A stretch of DNA of 64,000 bases, from positions 1 to 64,000 of the forward strand of contig JAFGLH010000150.1 in NCBI GenBank assembly GCA_016928165.1. Direction: 5' to 3'. Origin of the DNA: Pirellulales bacterium. Its GTDB lineage: Bacteria > Planctomycetota > Planctomycetia > Pirellulales > Thermoguttaceae. Below the pieces are notes generated by a model, which was not told the DNA's origin, made no database searches, and was given only the letters and a program-made list of their open reading frames with translations. Every line of letters begins with the position of its first letter. Position 1 is the first letter of the stretch. Shown here in pieces: positions 10,857-19,686 of the stretch. The translations under genes and the position numbers were made by a program.

Positions 10857-11537
10857 ATGAGTGCCGAACATCGAGCAAGCGTCTACTCCGCGGCCGCCGC
10901 GGAGTTCAACCGGCGGACCGGGCGGGAAACGGGCCGAAGCACGGCCGAAAAAATCGACCGGCGACTCACCCTCCTGCAAGACCTCCTCTACACACGGCTC
11001 CACGGCGACGTGCAAGAGAACGTCGGCGTGGATTCGATGCTGATGCCCGTCTCGGAACTGAAAACCCAACTGGCAGCGAAAACGGAAATGGCCGTCTATC
11101 AAACGGCCGAGGCGCGAGCGGCCGCAGAGGAGATTGGAATCGACGCAAAGCCCGACGATTGGTTCACGCGCTGGCTGCTCCGGCTGCTGTTGGGCGATTC
11201 GATCGACGACGACGCCTTGGCTCGGCTGGCCGAATACGGATCGCTACAGGCCCGCGAGCGGCTGCTGGCCTTCACGGACGTAATGGCCCGCGTCTTGCCG
11301 GAGTCGCGCCGCGCCCCGCTGGTGCTGTTCAATCTGTATCCGCTCTCAATCCGGATCGCCGTGTCAATCGCCCTGGGCGACCGCGTCCGCGCCGCTCAGT
11401 TGCGCAAGGAGCAAGTGGACCTCCAACCCGCCTTGGCCGATTGCACCGTCTGTCGCGGACAACTGCTGGCCACCGGCAAACAGTGCCGGCAATGCGGCAA
11501 TCCGGTCTGGAAGTACGAATGGCTGGTCGCCGATTGA
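10857..11537 (+). CDS. hypothetical protein with C-terminal zinc ribbon
   Basis: MSAEHRASVYSAAAAEFNRRTGRETGRSTAEK...CTVCRGQLLATGKQCRQCGNPVWKYEWLVAD. Confidence 0.65.
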   Translation: MSAEHRASVYSAAAAEFNRRTGRETGRSTAEKIDRRLTLLQDLLYTRLHGDVQENVGVDSMLMPVSELKTQLAAKTEMAVYQTAEARAAAEEIGIDAKPDDWFTRWLLRLLLGDSIDDDALARLAEYGSLQARERLLAFTDVMARVLPESRRAPLVLFNLYPLSIRIAVSIALGDRVRAAQLRKEQVDLQPALADCTVCRGQLLATGKQCRQCGNPVWKYEWLVAD

Positions 11538-11547
11538 GGGCGGTGAA

Positions 11548-11600
11548 GGGGACAGACACATTTTTCGCCCTTGAAAGGGCGGAAAAATGAGCCTGTCCCC
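11548..11600. repeat. palindromic element family F, imperfect
   Basis: GGGGACAGACACATTTTTCGCCCTTGAAAGGGCGGAAAAATGAGCCTGTCCCC; flank and arm match the 42234 copy in opposite orientation. Confidence 0.85.
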
Positions 11601-11662
11601 GGCCCGTGAACGGTTGCCGGCAATCGAAGGTTAGGCAAAGCCCGACCTGCGCGCCGTGCTTG

Positions 11663-12655
11663 CTATGGCTTCGGCAATTCGACCATCAGCGTACGAACCT
11701 TTTGCAGCATCTGCCGTTGCAGATCGAGTTTTTTAATTTTCTCGGCCGCCGACTCGGCTTGTTTGAGCACTTCGTGGGCCGCTTCGTGAAAGCCGGCCGC
11801 CGAAAGCTTTTTGGCCAATTCGCCCATTGCGTAGGCTTTCACGTAGGCGTCCTCGATGTCGCCGGCCGATTCTAAGCTCGACTGGAAAATCCTTTCCGCC
11901 GCCTCACGCCGCCCCAAATCGGCATGTTCCGAGGCAATCGCGGCCAACGCCGAGGAGCGCTGCTTCAAATTGTCCACCGACTCGGCGAAATCCTCCGCCG
12001 CGCTGAGCACTCTGTCCGCCTGTTCTTTTTGCCCGACGTGCCAATACGCCTCGGCCACCGCGCAGAGGGCGAGTATTTTTCCTTTCGGATCGTCGATCTT
12101 CGCGGACATTTTTTCGGACGACTGGAGCGCGGCCTCCGCCGCCGATTGGTCTTTGGCGACAGATAGGGCCTCGGCGGCGCGGGCCAGGGCAATGACCTTG
12201 CCCTCGGTCGAGTCGATTTTTTCCGCGGCGGCGAGCGATTCGGCGGCCGCCCGTTTGGCCGGCGATCGATTGTCCAATCCCGCCTGTGCTTCGGCCATCA
12301 GCGCCCAGGCGTTCGCGCGGGCCGCCGCGTCGTCGATCGACTCGCAGTCTTTCCAGGCCATTTTCAGGGTCACGACGGCCCCCGCCCGGTCCGCCGCTTT
12401 GCCTTGAAGACAACCGATGACGATCAACCTCCTGGCGCGAAAGGCGGGATCCGTCTCGCCCTGCGCAGCGGCGATTTGCTCCCGGAAAGAGGGCCTGTCG
12501 GAACCGGAATCCGATCTTCCCGAGCATCCGCCGACGATCAGGCAGGCCGCACAAATTGCATAAAATATCATTCTGCCAGAAGGCATTTTCGACACCAACA
12601 TTGGAATTTGCGCATCATTCATAGTATACCGGAAAATATTATGGGATGACGGCAA
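11663..12655 (-). CDS. TPR-like repeat lipoprotein
   Basis: Lipobox-like LIVGGCSG after a hydrophobic segment; repeated A-rich helical units; start uncertain. Confidence 0.6.
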   Translation of the reverse strand: MPSSHNIFRYTMNDAQIPMLVSKMPSGRMIFYAICAACLIVGGCSGRSDSGSDRPSFREQIAAAQGETDPAFRARRLIVIGCLQGKAADRAGAVVTLKMAWKDCESIDDAAARANAWALMAEAQAGLDNRSPAKRAAAESLAAAEKIDSTEGKVIALARAAEALSVAKDQSAAEAALQSSEKMSAKIDDPKGKILALCAVAEAYWHVGQKEQADRVLSAAEDFAESVDNLKQRSSALAAIASEHADLGRREAAERIFQSSLESAGDIEDAYVKAYAMGELAKKLSAAGFHEAAHEVLKQAESAAEKIKKLDLQRQMLQKVRTLMVELPKP

Positions 12656-13568
12656 GTGGTCGGCGTTTAAGCCAATCGACGTTTGAGAGCCGAGCCAGGG
12701 CGAGTTGCAGGGCCTGGGTGCCCGATCCGCCTAGGCCGTGAGCGACCAGCGAGAGATACAACTGATCGGCCAGCGCAAGCCCGGGGAGCGAGAGCCGCAT
12801 CCGCCGGGCCTCGTCCAAGGCAATGCCCAGATCCTTGACGAAATGTTCGACGAAGAATCCGGGGGCGAAATCGTCGGCGATGATCCGTTTTCCCAGGTTC
12901 GACAACGACCAACTTCCCGCCGCCCCGTCGGCGATCGATCGCATCGCCGTTTCCAGGTCCAGCCCGGCCTTGTAGGCGTAGAGCAACCCCTCGCAGACGC
13001 CAATCATATTCGCGGCAATCGCGATCTGGTTGACCATTTTCGCGTGCTGGCCGGCGCCGGGGCCGCCTTGGCGAACGAATGTCTTTCCCATCGCTTCCCA
13101 GCAGGGACGCAGCGATTCGACCACCTGGGCGTCGCCGCCGATCATGATTGAAAGCGTCGCCTCGCGGGCGCCCACGTCTCCGCCGGACACCGGGGCATCG
13201 ACGGCCGCGACCTTTTTGTCCGCCGCCGCTCGGGCGATCTCCACCGCCAACGACGGCTCGCTGGTCGTCATGTCCACGATCGCGTTGCCCGGCTTGCACC
13301 CGGCCAGCACTCCGTTGGGGCCGAGCACCACCTCTCGCACGTCGGCCGGGAACCCGACGATGGTGAAAATCACGTCTGACGCCTCGGCCACCGCCCGCGG
13401 GTCGTCGGCCCAAACGGCGCCGGCCTCCAACAGCGGCACCGCCTTGGATTTGGTGCGGTTGAACACCGTGGCGGCGAAGCCCGCGCGGAGCAGGTGTCCG
13501 CACATCGCCGCCCCCATCACGCCGGCGCCGATCCAGCCGATGCGGGATTTTTTCGGTTCGATAATCAT
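12639..13568 (-). CDS. 3-hydroxyisobutyrate / 2-hydroxy-3-oxopropionate dehydrogenase family (beta-hydroxyacid dehydrogenase)
   Basis: [68 protein letters not shown]. Confidence 0.9.
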   Translation of the reverse strand: MIIEPKKSRIGWIGAGVMGAAMCGHLLRAGFAATVFNRTKSKAVPLLEAGAVWADDPRAVAEASDVIFTIVGFPADVREVVLGPNGVLAGCKPGNAIVDMTTSEPSLAVEIARAAADKKVAAVDAPVSGGDVGAREATLSIMIGGDAQVVESLRPCWEAMGKTFVRQGGPGAGQHAKMVNQIAIAANMIGVCEGLLYAYKAGLDLETAMRSIADGAAGSWSLSNLGKRIIADDFAPGFFVEHFVKDLGIALDEARRMRLSLPGLALADQLYLSLVAHGLGGSGTQALQLALARLSNVDWLKRRPLAVIP

Positions 13569-13649
13569 GATTCCGTGGCACGTTATAAAGCCGCAACCGT
13601 TGGTCGCGCCCGGAAAACGTCGTTCAATGCGACATTTATCCCGGGTGAC

Positions 13650-13664
13650 GCGACCGCCGGTCGC
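13650..13664. repeat. palindromic element family I
   Basis: GCGACC-GCC-GGTCGC in context GCGCGACCGCCGGTCGCGGCTTT, like the copy at 56719. Confidence 0.55.
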
Positions 13665-13691
13665 GGCTTTTTATATGCAACGCGAGTTTTT

Positions 13692-14066
13692 TCACCACGG
13701 ACCGCGAATATAGTAATTGCCGAACTGATCTGTGCTAGACGGCCAAGGCGGAGTGGGACGGAACCAAGAGCGTCTGAACTCGCCCGGCCCCGGATAACCG
13801 CGTTGAAATTGGTGCTGGATCGGGGTGACGCGGGTGGCGCCGACGCCCCAACCCCAATGTGTCTGGGCCTCGGCTGTCGGCGGCACGACCACCGCCACCG
13901 GCGTTCCCCATGCAACGTCGTAGTATCCGCCGTGCCAAGGATACATTTGCGCCTGACGGTATGCCACGCGCCCCTTGATCGTGCGATATCCGGCGGAGGC
14001 CTGATCGGTCCAGCCCCAAACGGCCAGCAGCGCCGCGGCGGCGGATAGCAAGAGTATTCGCTTCAT
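13692..14066 (-). CDS. small secreted hypothetical protein
   Basis: Signal peptide MKRILLLSAAAALLAVWGWTDQASAG; the longer ORF start at 14114 reads through repeat A and is rejected. Confidence 0.65.
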   Translation of the reverse strand: MKRILLLSAAAALLAVWGWTDQASAGYRTIKGRVAYRQAQMYPWHGGYYDVAWGTPVAVVVPPTAEAQTHWGWGVGATRVTPIQHQFQRGYPGPGEFRRSWFRPTPPWPSSTDQFGNYYIRGPW

Positions 14067-14087
14067 TGTATAATGCTCCTTGGTATG

Positions 14088-14163
14088 GTAGGTCAGGTAC
14101 CCCGTACCTGACAATTTATGGTGGTATCGTCTTTCAATGTCAGGTACGGGATACCTGACCTAC
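14088..14163. repeat. palindromic element family A, double hairpin
   Basis: GTAGGTCAGGTACCCCGTACCTGAC ... GTCAGGTACGGGATACCTGACCTAC. Confidence 0.9.
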
Positions 14164-14176
14164 ACTGATAACTTGC

Positions 14177-14515
14177 CTACCGCCACCGCACTTTAGTGCG
14201 GGTCTTCGGCGCGTCGACGTGTTTGGTCTTGTATATCCGCTTGTGCCTGTAGAGGAACTCGTGGGGCATCAACGGCTGATAGGTGATGTAGGTGTGTCCG
14301 ACCCAAGCGGGCACGGGCCGGGGGCAGGGATACAACTGCGCCCCGACGCTGCCGTATCCGACCGGCGGCACGTAGAAGTTGTAGAACAAGTCGCCGGCGG
14401 CGCTGTGGCGGACCAGGGCGGCGTCGGCCCGGTCGGCTGCGGAGAACAATAATCCGGCCGCGACCAACGCGCCAACGGCAAATGCTATTATCGCGCGAGA
14501 GAAAGTTCGATTCAT
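14177..14515 (-). CDS. small secreted hypothetical protein
   Basis: Signal peptide MNRTFSRAIIAFAVGALVAAGLLFSAADRADA; VRHSAAGDLFYNFYVPPVGYGSVGAQLYPCPRPVPAWVGHTYITYQPLMPHEFLYRHKR. Confidence 0.65.
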   Translation of the reverse strand: MNRTFSRAIIAFAVGALVAAGLLFSAADRADAALVRHSAAGDLFYNFYVPPVGYGSVGAQLYPCPRPVPAWVGHTYITYQPLMPHEFLYRHKRIYKTKHVDAPKTRTKVRWR

Positions 14516-14729
14516 GGGATAATCCTCTTTTCGGGTCGGCGAACGCCCCGCGACTGCGGCCGCGCTTCGACGCCTGTTGCGGTTTACAAGCCATACTCAT
14601 TACCAGTCTCGGCAATGTCCGGCCGTAGGGGTGAAACTTTATCTGCGGGGTGGGAAAAATGCCCGCAATATGCCGAGAATAAGGTAAAAGTTAGCTGTGA
14701 CGCAGCCGGGAAAAGCGTTATAATCAGCC

Positions 14730-16829
14730 ATGTTTATGCCACCGGCACAAGCGGCCGTTCGCCCGCCACACCTTCCCGAAAGAGGAGTCAAAGGATTGAG
14801 CCTTAGCGTTGTCAGAAAGCCAATAGTAAGATCACTTCCGCAATCTTCCGCCCAGGCCGGCGCCAACGGAGACGCTCCGTCCGGCAACGGTTCGCCGAGG
14901 CCCCGCCGCCGCGCCACGGCTCAGTCGATGGCCGCCGGACAGCGAGACATATCGGTCAGCGAGTTTTTCGCCAAGAATCGACACCTGCTCGGATTCGACA
15001 ACCCCCGCAAGGCATTGCTGACCACCGTCAAGGAGGCCATGGACAACGGCCTGGACGCCTGCGAGGAGGCCGGCATCCTGCCAGAAATCTGGGTCCATAT
15101 CCAACGGGTCGGGCAAGACCGTTACAAAGTCGGGGTGCAAGACAATGGGCCGGGAATTCTCCGCAAGCAAATTCCCCTGATCTTCGGCAAGCTCCTCTAC
15201 GGCTCGAAGTTCCATCGCCTGCGAATGAGCCGCGGGCAGCAGGGCATCGGCATCAGCGCCGCGGGAATGCACGGCGTGTTGACCACCGGCAAGCCGGTCA
15301 AAATCATGTCAAAAATCTCCCGCCGCAAGCCCGCCCACTATTACGAAATCCAAATCAACACGAAAAAGAACGTGCCCGAGATTCTCAACGGGCGCGGTTC
15401 GGGCGTGGAAGTCCCGCCCAACCATCTCGGACAAAAGACCATCGAAAAACATGGCATCGAGTGGATCGAGCAGGACCACGGCACGCGGGTCACGATCGAA
15501 TTGGAGGCCCGGTTCCAACGCGGCCGAGGAAGCGTGGACGAGTATCTCGAACAAACCGCCATCGCCAACCCCCACGTAGCGATCCACTACATCGACCCCG
15601 ACGACAACCAAAAAGAGTATCCTCGCGTGTTGGATGTCCTGCCGCCCGAGCCGAAAGAGATCAAGCCCCACCCCTACGGCGTCGAGTTGGGCCGGCTGGT
15701 CTCGATGCTCCAACAGACGGAAGCCCCGACGCTCTCCAAGTTTTTCTGCCATTCCTTTTCGCGGGTCGGCGGCGGCGTGGCGCGGCGGATTTGCAAGGCG
15801 GCGAAGATCGGCGCACGGGCCAACCCGCGGAAGATCGGCCGCCGCGAGGCCGACCTGCTCCACAAGGCAATTCAAGCCACCAAGATTCCCGCCCCGGCGA
15901 GCGACTGCGTGGTGCCCATCGGCGAGGAGTCGATCCTCAAGGGACTCAGCCAGGTGGTGCCGGGCGAGTTCTACACGGCCGCCACCCGGCCGCCGGCCGT
16001 CTATCGCGGCAACCCTTTCCAGATCGAGGTCGGACTGGCCTACGGCGGCACCTCGCCGGTCAGCCGCGTCGGCCGAGACGAGCTGAGCGAGATGCTCGGC
16101 GAGAGCGACGCCCGCACGCTGCGCCAGTTCCTCATCACTACGTTTCAGGGCATCGGGCCGGACGGAGCCGACAAAATCCTCGCCGAGGCCAAGGTCGGCA
16201 CGCGCGTCTCGCCCGGCCGGCTGAAAGAGGCCGACATCGACCGCCTGCACCACGCCCTGAAGGAGGTAAACCTCAGCGAAGGCCAGACGATGAACGTGCT
16301 CCGATACGCCAACCGAGCGCCGTTGCAGTTCCAGGCCGGCGGTTGCGCAATCACGCAGACAGTGATGTCCACCAACTGGCGGGCCTACGGCCTGAGCCAG
16401 TCGCGCGGCTCGTTGCCCAGCGGACCGATCACGGTCATGGTCCACATGGCCAGCGTCTGGGTCCCGTTTACCAACGAATCGAAGGAGGCGGTTGCCTCGT
16501 ATCCAGAGATTCAAAAAGAGCTGCGGCTGGCGTTGCAAGCGGTCGGGCGAAAGTTGGGCATGTATCTCCGCCGCCGATTGAAGGTCCGCCACGAAGGCCA
16601 GCGGCGGAACATTTTTCTCCGTTACATCGGCGAGGTGGCCACGGCCGTCAGCCGCATCAACTTGACCGACCGCGACAAGCTCTACGAGCGTTTGTTGACC
16701 GTCGCGAAAAAGCGAACCGCCGAGGCCGACGTAAAGCTGAACGATCGCGGCAAGGTGATCGAGGACGAGGATTTCGGCGACAACGTATTGATTGTGGGGA
16801 CTGGGGACGAAAAGAATCATACACAATGA
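14730..16829 (+). CDS. top6B: DNA topoisomerase VI subunit B (GHKL ATPase)
   Basis: [73 protein letters not shown]; start uncertain, could be further in. Confidence 0.92.
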   Translation: MFMPPAQAAVRPPHLPERGVKGLSLSVVRKPIVRSLPQSSAQAGANGDAPSGNGSPRPRRRATAQSMAAGQRDISVSEFFAKNRHLLGFDNPRKALLTTVKEAMDNGLDACEEAGILPEIWVHIQRVGQDRYKVGVQDNGPGILRKQIPLIFGKLLYGSKFHRLRMSRGQQGIGISAAGMHGVLTTGKPVKIMSKISRRKPAHYYEIQINTKKNVPEILNGRGSGVEVPPNHLGQKTIEKHGIEWIEQDHGTRVTIELEARFQRGRGSVDEYLEQTAIANPHVAIHYIDPDDNQKEYPRVLDVLPPEPKEIKPHPYGVELGRLVSMLQQTEAPTLSKFFCHSFSRVGGGVARRICKAAKIGARANPRKIGRREADLLHKAIQATKIPAPASDCVVPIGEESILKGLSQVVPGEFYTAATRPPAVYRGNPFQIEVGLAYGGTSPVSRVGRDELSEMLGESDARTLRQFLITTFQGIGPDGADKILAEAKVGTRVSPGRLKEADIDRLHHALKEVNLSEGQTMNVLRYANRAPLQFQAGGCAITQTVMSTNWRAYGLSQSRGSLPSGPITVMVHMASVWVPFTNESKEAVASYPEIQKELRLALQAVGRKLGMYLRRRLKVRHEGQRRNIFLRYIGEVATAVSRINLTDRDKLYERLLTVAKKRTAEADVKLNDRGKVIEDEDFGDNVLIVGTGDEKNHTQ

Positions 16830-16856
16830 GGATGGTGACGGAAGGAGTGACAAATA

Positions 16857-17568
16857 ATGGCCTATGACATCTGCGCCTATTGTGGTGTTGCCCAAGGCTC
16901 AACACGAGATCACATCCCGCCTAAGAATCTTTTTCCTTCACCTAAACCAACAAACCTCATTACTGTTCCCAGTTGTCCTGCATGCAATCTCGGTACGTCA
17001 AAAGACGATATGTATTTTCGCGATTGCCTGATCTTGTGACAACATACTAGTGGCCACTCGGCTGCAGATCAAGTTGCCGAATCGGCGCCGCGGTCATTTC
17101 GAATGCCAAAACGGATACAATACTGTTTGTCACTTCTGAACAATGTCATTGATGTTAATCTTGCCAGTCGAGACGGCATCCTTTTTGGAAAAGCCGCAGC
17201 TTTGAAAATTGATAAAAATCGGCTAACGAACACGACAAGCAAAATTATACGGGGGGCTCTTTTTTCACGCGTACGGTGAGATTCTTCCTCCAAGCCATGC
17301 GGCTTATACGATGCCCTTGGTTAATGAGTATTTGCCGGATATCGATCAGCGAAAAGGTGTTCTCGAAACCTGCAAACAGTTGATACGCATTCGACGTACG
17401 ACAATCGGACAAGGCGTATTCTCATATTGGTGCCATCGCTACGACGACGATCCACACAAGAGCTTATGGCTGTTGTTGTTTTATGAGAAGATTGCTTTTT
17501 TGGGAATGACCCCCGATTGCACCAGTCTTGGGGTAGAAAACATGGGGCTTCTGGGTGCCCGTGTTTGA
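16857..17568 (+). pseudogene. degraded HNH endonuclease-like gene
   Basis: CAYCGVAQGSTRDHIPPKNLFPSPKPTNLITVPSCPACNLGTSKDDMYF, in-frame TGA at 17037-17039, same frame continues QHTSGHSAADQVAESAPRSF...KIDKNRLTNTTSKIIRG, then a frameshift near the G run at about 17251 to LFFHAYGEILPPSHAAYTMPLVNEYLP... Confidence 0.7.
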
Positions 17569-17621
17569 CGATCGAAATGAAGTGAAAGCAATCGTGCCGG
17601 TTCAACCCGGCCTACTACTTT

Positions 17622-18017
17622 TTACGGCACAACCGTGACGGAACCGAACTGGTGAAAATGGCGATCAAAGCTGAATGCTTCGGACACATGCAACCGTTCC
17701 AAAACAACCTTGCTGGTGCAATCCGTGAAACTCCACTGCTTATCGCGATACTGTCGGAACGTTTGCCATGCCCGGCGAATGTCGTCCTCGGTCACCAACA
17801 TAATGTCGGCCAATTCTCCGGCGAAAAGCGATTCCCCCAAGTCCAACGCCAGCGGCGTATGTCCTCGTACTTTGAGAAGCGTCAATGTTTCATCGACGAC
17901 GAAATCGGTGGTGACCAGCGATTGCGTGTTGGCGTCCAACCATGCCCGCGCCGCGATATGGTTTACATCGTCGGGCACGACTCCGACGTACCAGGCCCCG
18001 GTATCAACGAATATCAT
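17622..18017 (-). CDS. PIN-domain toxin (VapC-like)
   Basis: MIFVDTGAWYVGVVPDDVNHIAA...TTDFVVDETLTLL...QWSFTDCTSKVVLERL; conserved PIN acidic residues. Confidence 0.85.
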   Translation of the reverse strand: MIFVDTGAWYVGVVPDDVNHIAARAWLDANTQSLVTTDFVVDETLTLLKVRGHTPLALDLGESLFAGELADIMLVTEDDIRRAWQTFRQYRDKQWSFTDCTSKVVLERLHVSEAFSFDRHFHQFGSVTVVP

Positions 18018-18253
18018 TGATTCGACGTTTCGCCGTAAAGGAATTTGTCGTGATCTCGACTAGCGGAGTCGGTTTGACCGCCGCGGACGGCCTTGTCCGC
18101 AATCCGGGCGAGCCGGGAGGCCACGGCCTTCGGATCGCGCGCGGGCAAATCCGTCGGCACTATCACCTCGACGTGCGTTCCTTCGGTCAAGGAAACCTGC
18201 CGGGTAGGCCGAAAAACCCCCCCCTCATACACGGCTTCGATTGTAGTACTCAT
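18014..18253 (-). CDS. antitoxin, AF2212/DUF104-like, partner of the PIN toxin
   Basis: MSTTIEAVYEGGVFRPTRQVSLTEGTHVEVIVP; overlaps the toxin start by 4 nt. Confidence 0.8.
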   Translation of the reverse strand: MSTTIEAVYEGGVFRPTRQVSLTEGTHVEVIVPTDLPARDPKAVASRLARIADKAVRGGQTDSASRDHDKFLYGETSNQ

Positions 18254-18346
18254 GGGCGGACTCCCAATCAAGACTTCACGCAACCACACAATTTTATCAT
18301 ACTGGATACCGTCTTGCAAAGATGGCAAGCGAACAGATTACTTCGT

Positions 18347-18414
18347 TTAGCCCGGCCACTTGTGGCCGGTGGTGGACAAGACACATTTTCCCCGGTCACA
18401 AGTGACCGGGCTAA
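18347..18414. repeat. palindromic element family G, double hairpin
   Basis: TTAGCCCGGCCACTTGTGGCCGG ... CCGGTCACAAGTGACCGGGCTAA. Confidence 0.85.
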
Positions 18415-18445
18415 CCAGACAACTGACTACTGATAACTGACAACT

Positions 18446-19555
18446 ATGGCAACCAAACTCAACGCCCGCGACGCGAAAACCATCGAACGACTCCAAGAAT
18501 TGGCCGACGGCGTTGTCAAGGCGGCCGGACGGAAAACGGACCCGTTCGTCGATGTGCCAACCAGATCGTTGTCGAATGTCCGCTACAACAAACGGCGGAA
18601 GTATATCGAGATGGGCAAGAATACCAACCGCCGCCACCTCTTCAACCTCTCCCAGGCGAAGACCTACATGCAGACGATGCTCGTGGCCAGCGGGGCCACG
18701 CAACTGATCGAACAGGGAAAAACAACCAGCATCCGAGGTCTCTACTACCTGCTGAAACACACCATCGAAGGGACCAAGGAAGAAACATTCGCCGACCAGG
18801 GCGAGTGCGATCCGGTCATCGAGGATTGCGAAGTCCTGTTGGGCAGCCTCCGCGAGGAATTGCATCTCTACGCACAGAAGAAAGGGGACATGGTCGGCGA
18901 GATTACCCTCCTCGACCGGGGCGACGAAATCGACTGCTCCCGGATGGGCTCCGGCGGATACGGCATCCCCTCGATCGTCGAGCCGGAGGTGATCCGCTTC
19001 AAACGCTGCGCGGCCGAGTTCATCCTCCACGTCGAAAAAGACACCGTCTGGCAACGGTTCAACGAGGACAAGTTCTGGCGCAAGCACAAGTGCATCCTCA
19101 CCCACGGCGGAGGGCAGCCCCCGCGCGGCGTCCGACGATTGCTCCACCGCATGCACAGTGAATTAAAGTTGCCGGTCTACTGTCTCTTGGACAACGATCC
19201 CTGGGGGTATTACATCTACAGCGTCATCAAACAGGGGTCGATCAATCTGGCCTACGAATCCGAGCGAATGGCGATTCCGGAGGCGAAGTTTCTCGGGCTG
19301 CGCTCGAAGGATTTCCGCGAATGTAAACTTTCCGACAGCGTGAAGATCGCGCTCAGCGAAACGGACCGGAAACGGGCAAAACAGATCGCCGCGTACCCTT
19401 GGTTCGTCGACAAACCGAAGTGGCAAAATGAGATCAAGCTGATGTTGGAAAACGGCTTCAAGCTGGAGGTCGAGGCCCTGATTAGCAAGGACATCAGCTA
19501 TGTGACCGAGCAATACGCGCCGCAGCGGTTGAAGTCGAAAGACTGGCTGGACTAG
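18446..19555 (+). CDS. top6A: DNA topoisomerase VI subunit A (Spo11-like)
   Basis: TTSIRGLYYLLKHTIEGTKEETFADQGECDPVIEDCEVLLGSLREELHL; toprim-like LPVYCLLDNDPWGYYIYSVIKQGS. Confidence 0.92.
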   Translation: MATKLNARDAKTIERLQELADGVVKAAGRKTDPFVDVPTRSLSNVRYNKRRKYIEMGKNTNRRHLFNLSQAKTYMQTMLVASGATQLIEQGKTTSIRGLYYLLKHTIEGTKEETFADQGECDPVIEDCEVLLGSLREELHLYAQKKGDMVGEITLLDRGDEIDCSRMGSGGYGIPSIVEPEVIRFKRCAAEFILHVEKDTVWQRFNEDKFWRKHKCILTHGGGQPPRGVRRLLHRMHSELKLPVYCLLDNDPWGYYIYSVIKQGSINLAYESERMAIPEAKFLGLRSKDFRECKLSDSVKIALSETDRKRAKQIAAYPWFVDKPKWQNEIKLMLENGFKLEVEALISKDISYVTEQYAPQRLKSKDWLD

Positions 19556-19686
19556 CCGGCCCCTGCTTCCGCGCTTTATTCCGCTAATCCGCATAGTCGG
19601 CGTAATCGGTATGGCGTCGGCCGGAAACATGCGGTTGTCCACACTCAGCAGCGCCCACCCCCCCGGTTGTCCACGGTAAACTTACG

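Noticed and set aside
13650-13672. GCGACCGCCGGTCGCGGCTTTTT as terminator of the 13692-14066 gene
   Set aside because: The T run lies on the plus strand while the gene is on the minus strand, and no plus-strand gene ends nearby.
15309-16895. 528-aa minus-strand ORF over top6B
   Set aside because: Antisense shadow ORF; top6B on the other strand has clear GHKL and topoisomerase motifs.
16857-17039. 60-aa HNH ORF as an independent functional gene
   Set aside because: Homologous sequence continues past the stop and through a frameshift, so it reads as a pseudogene fragment.
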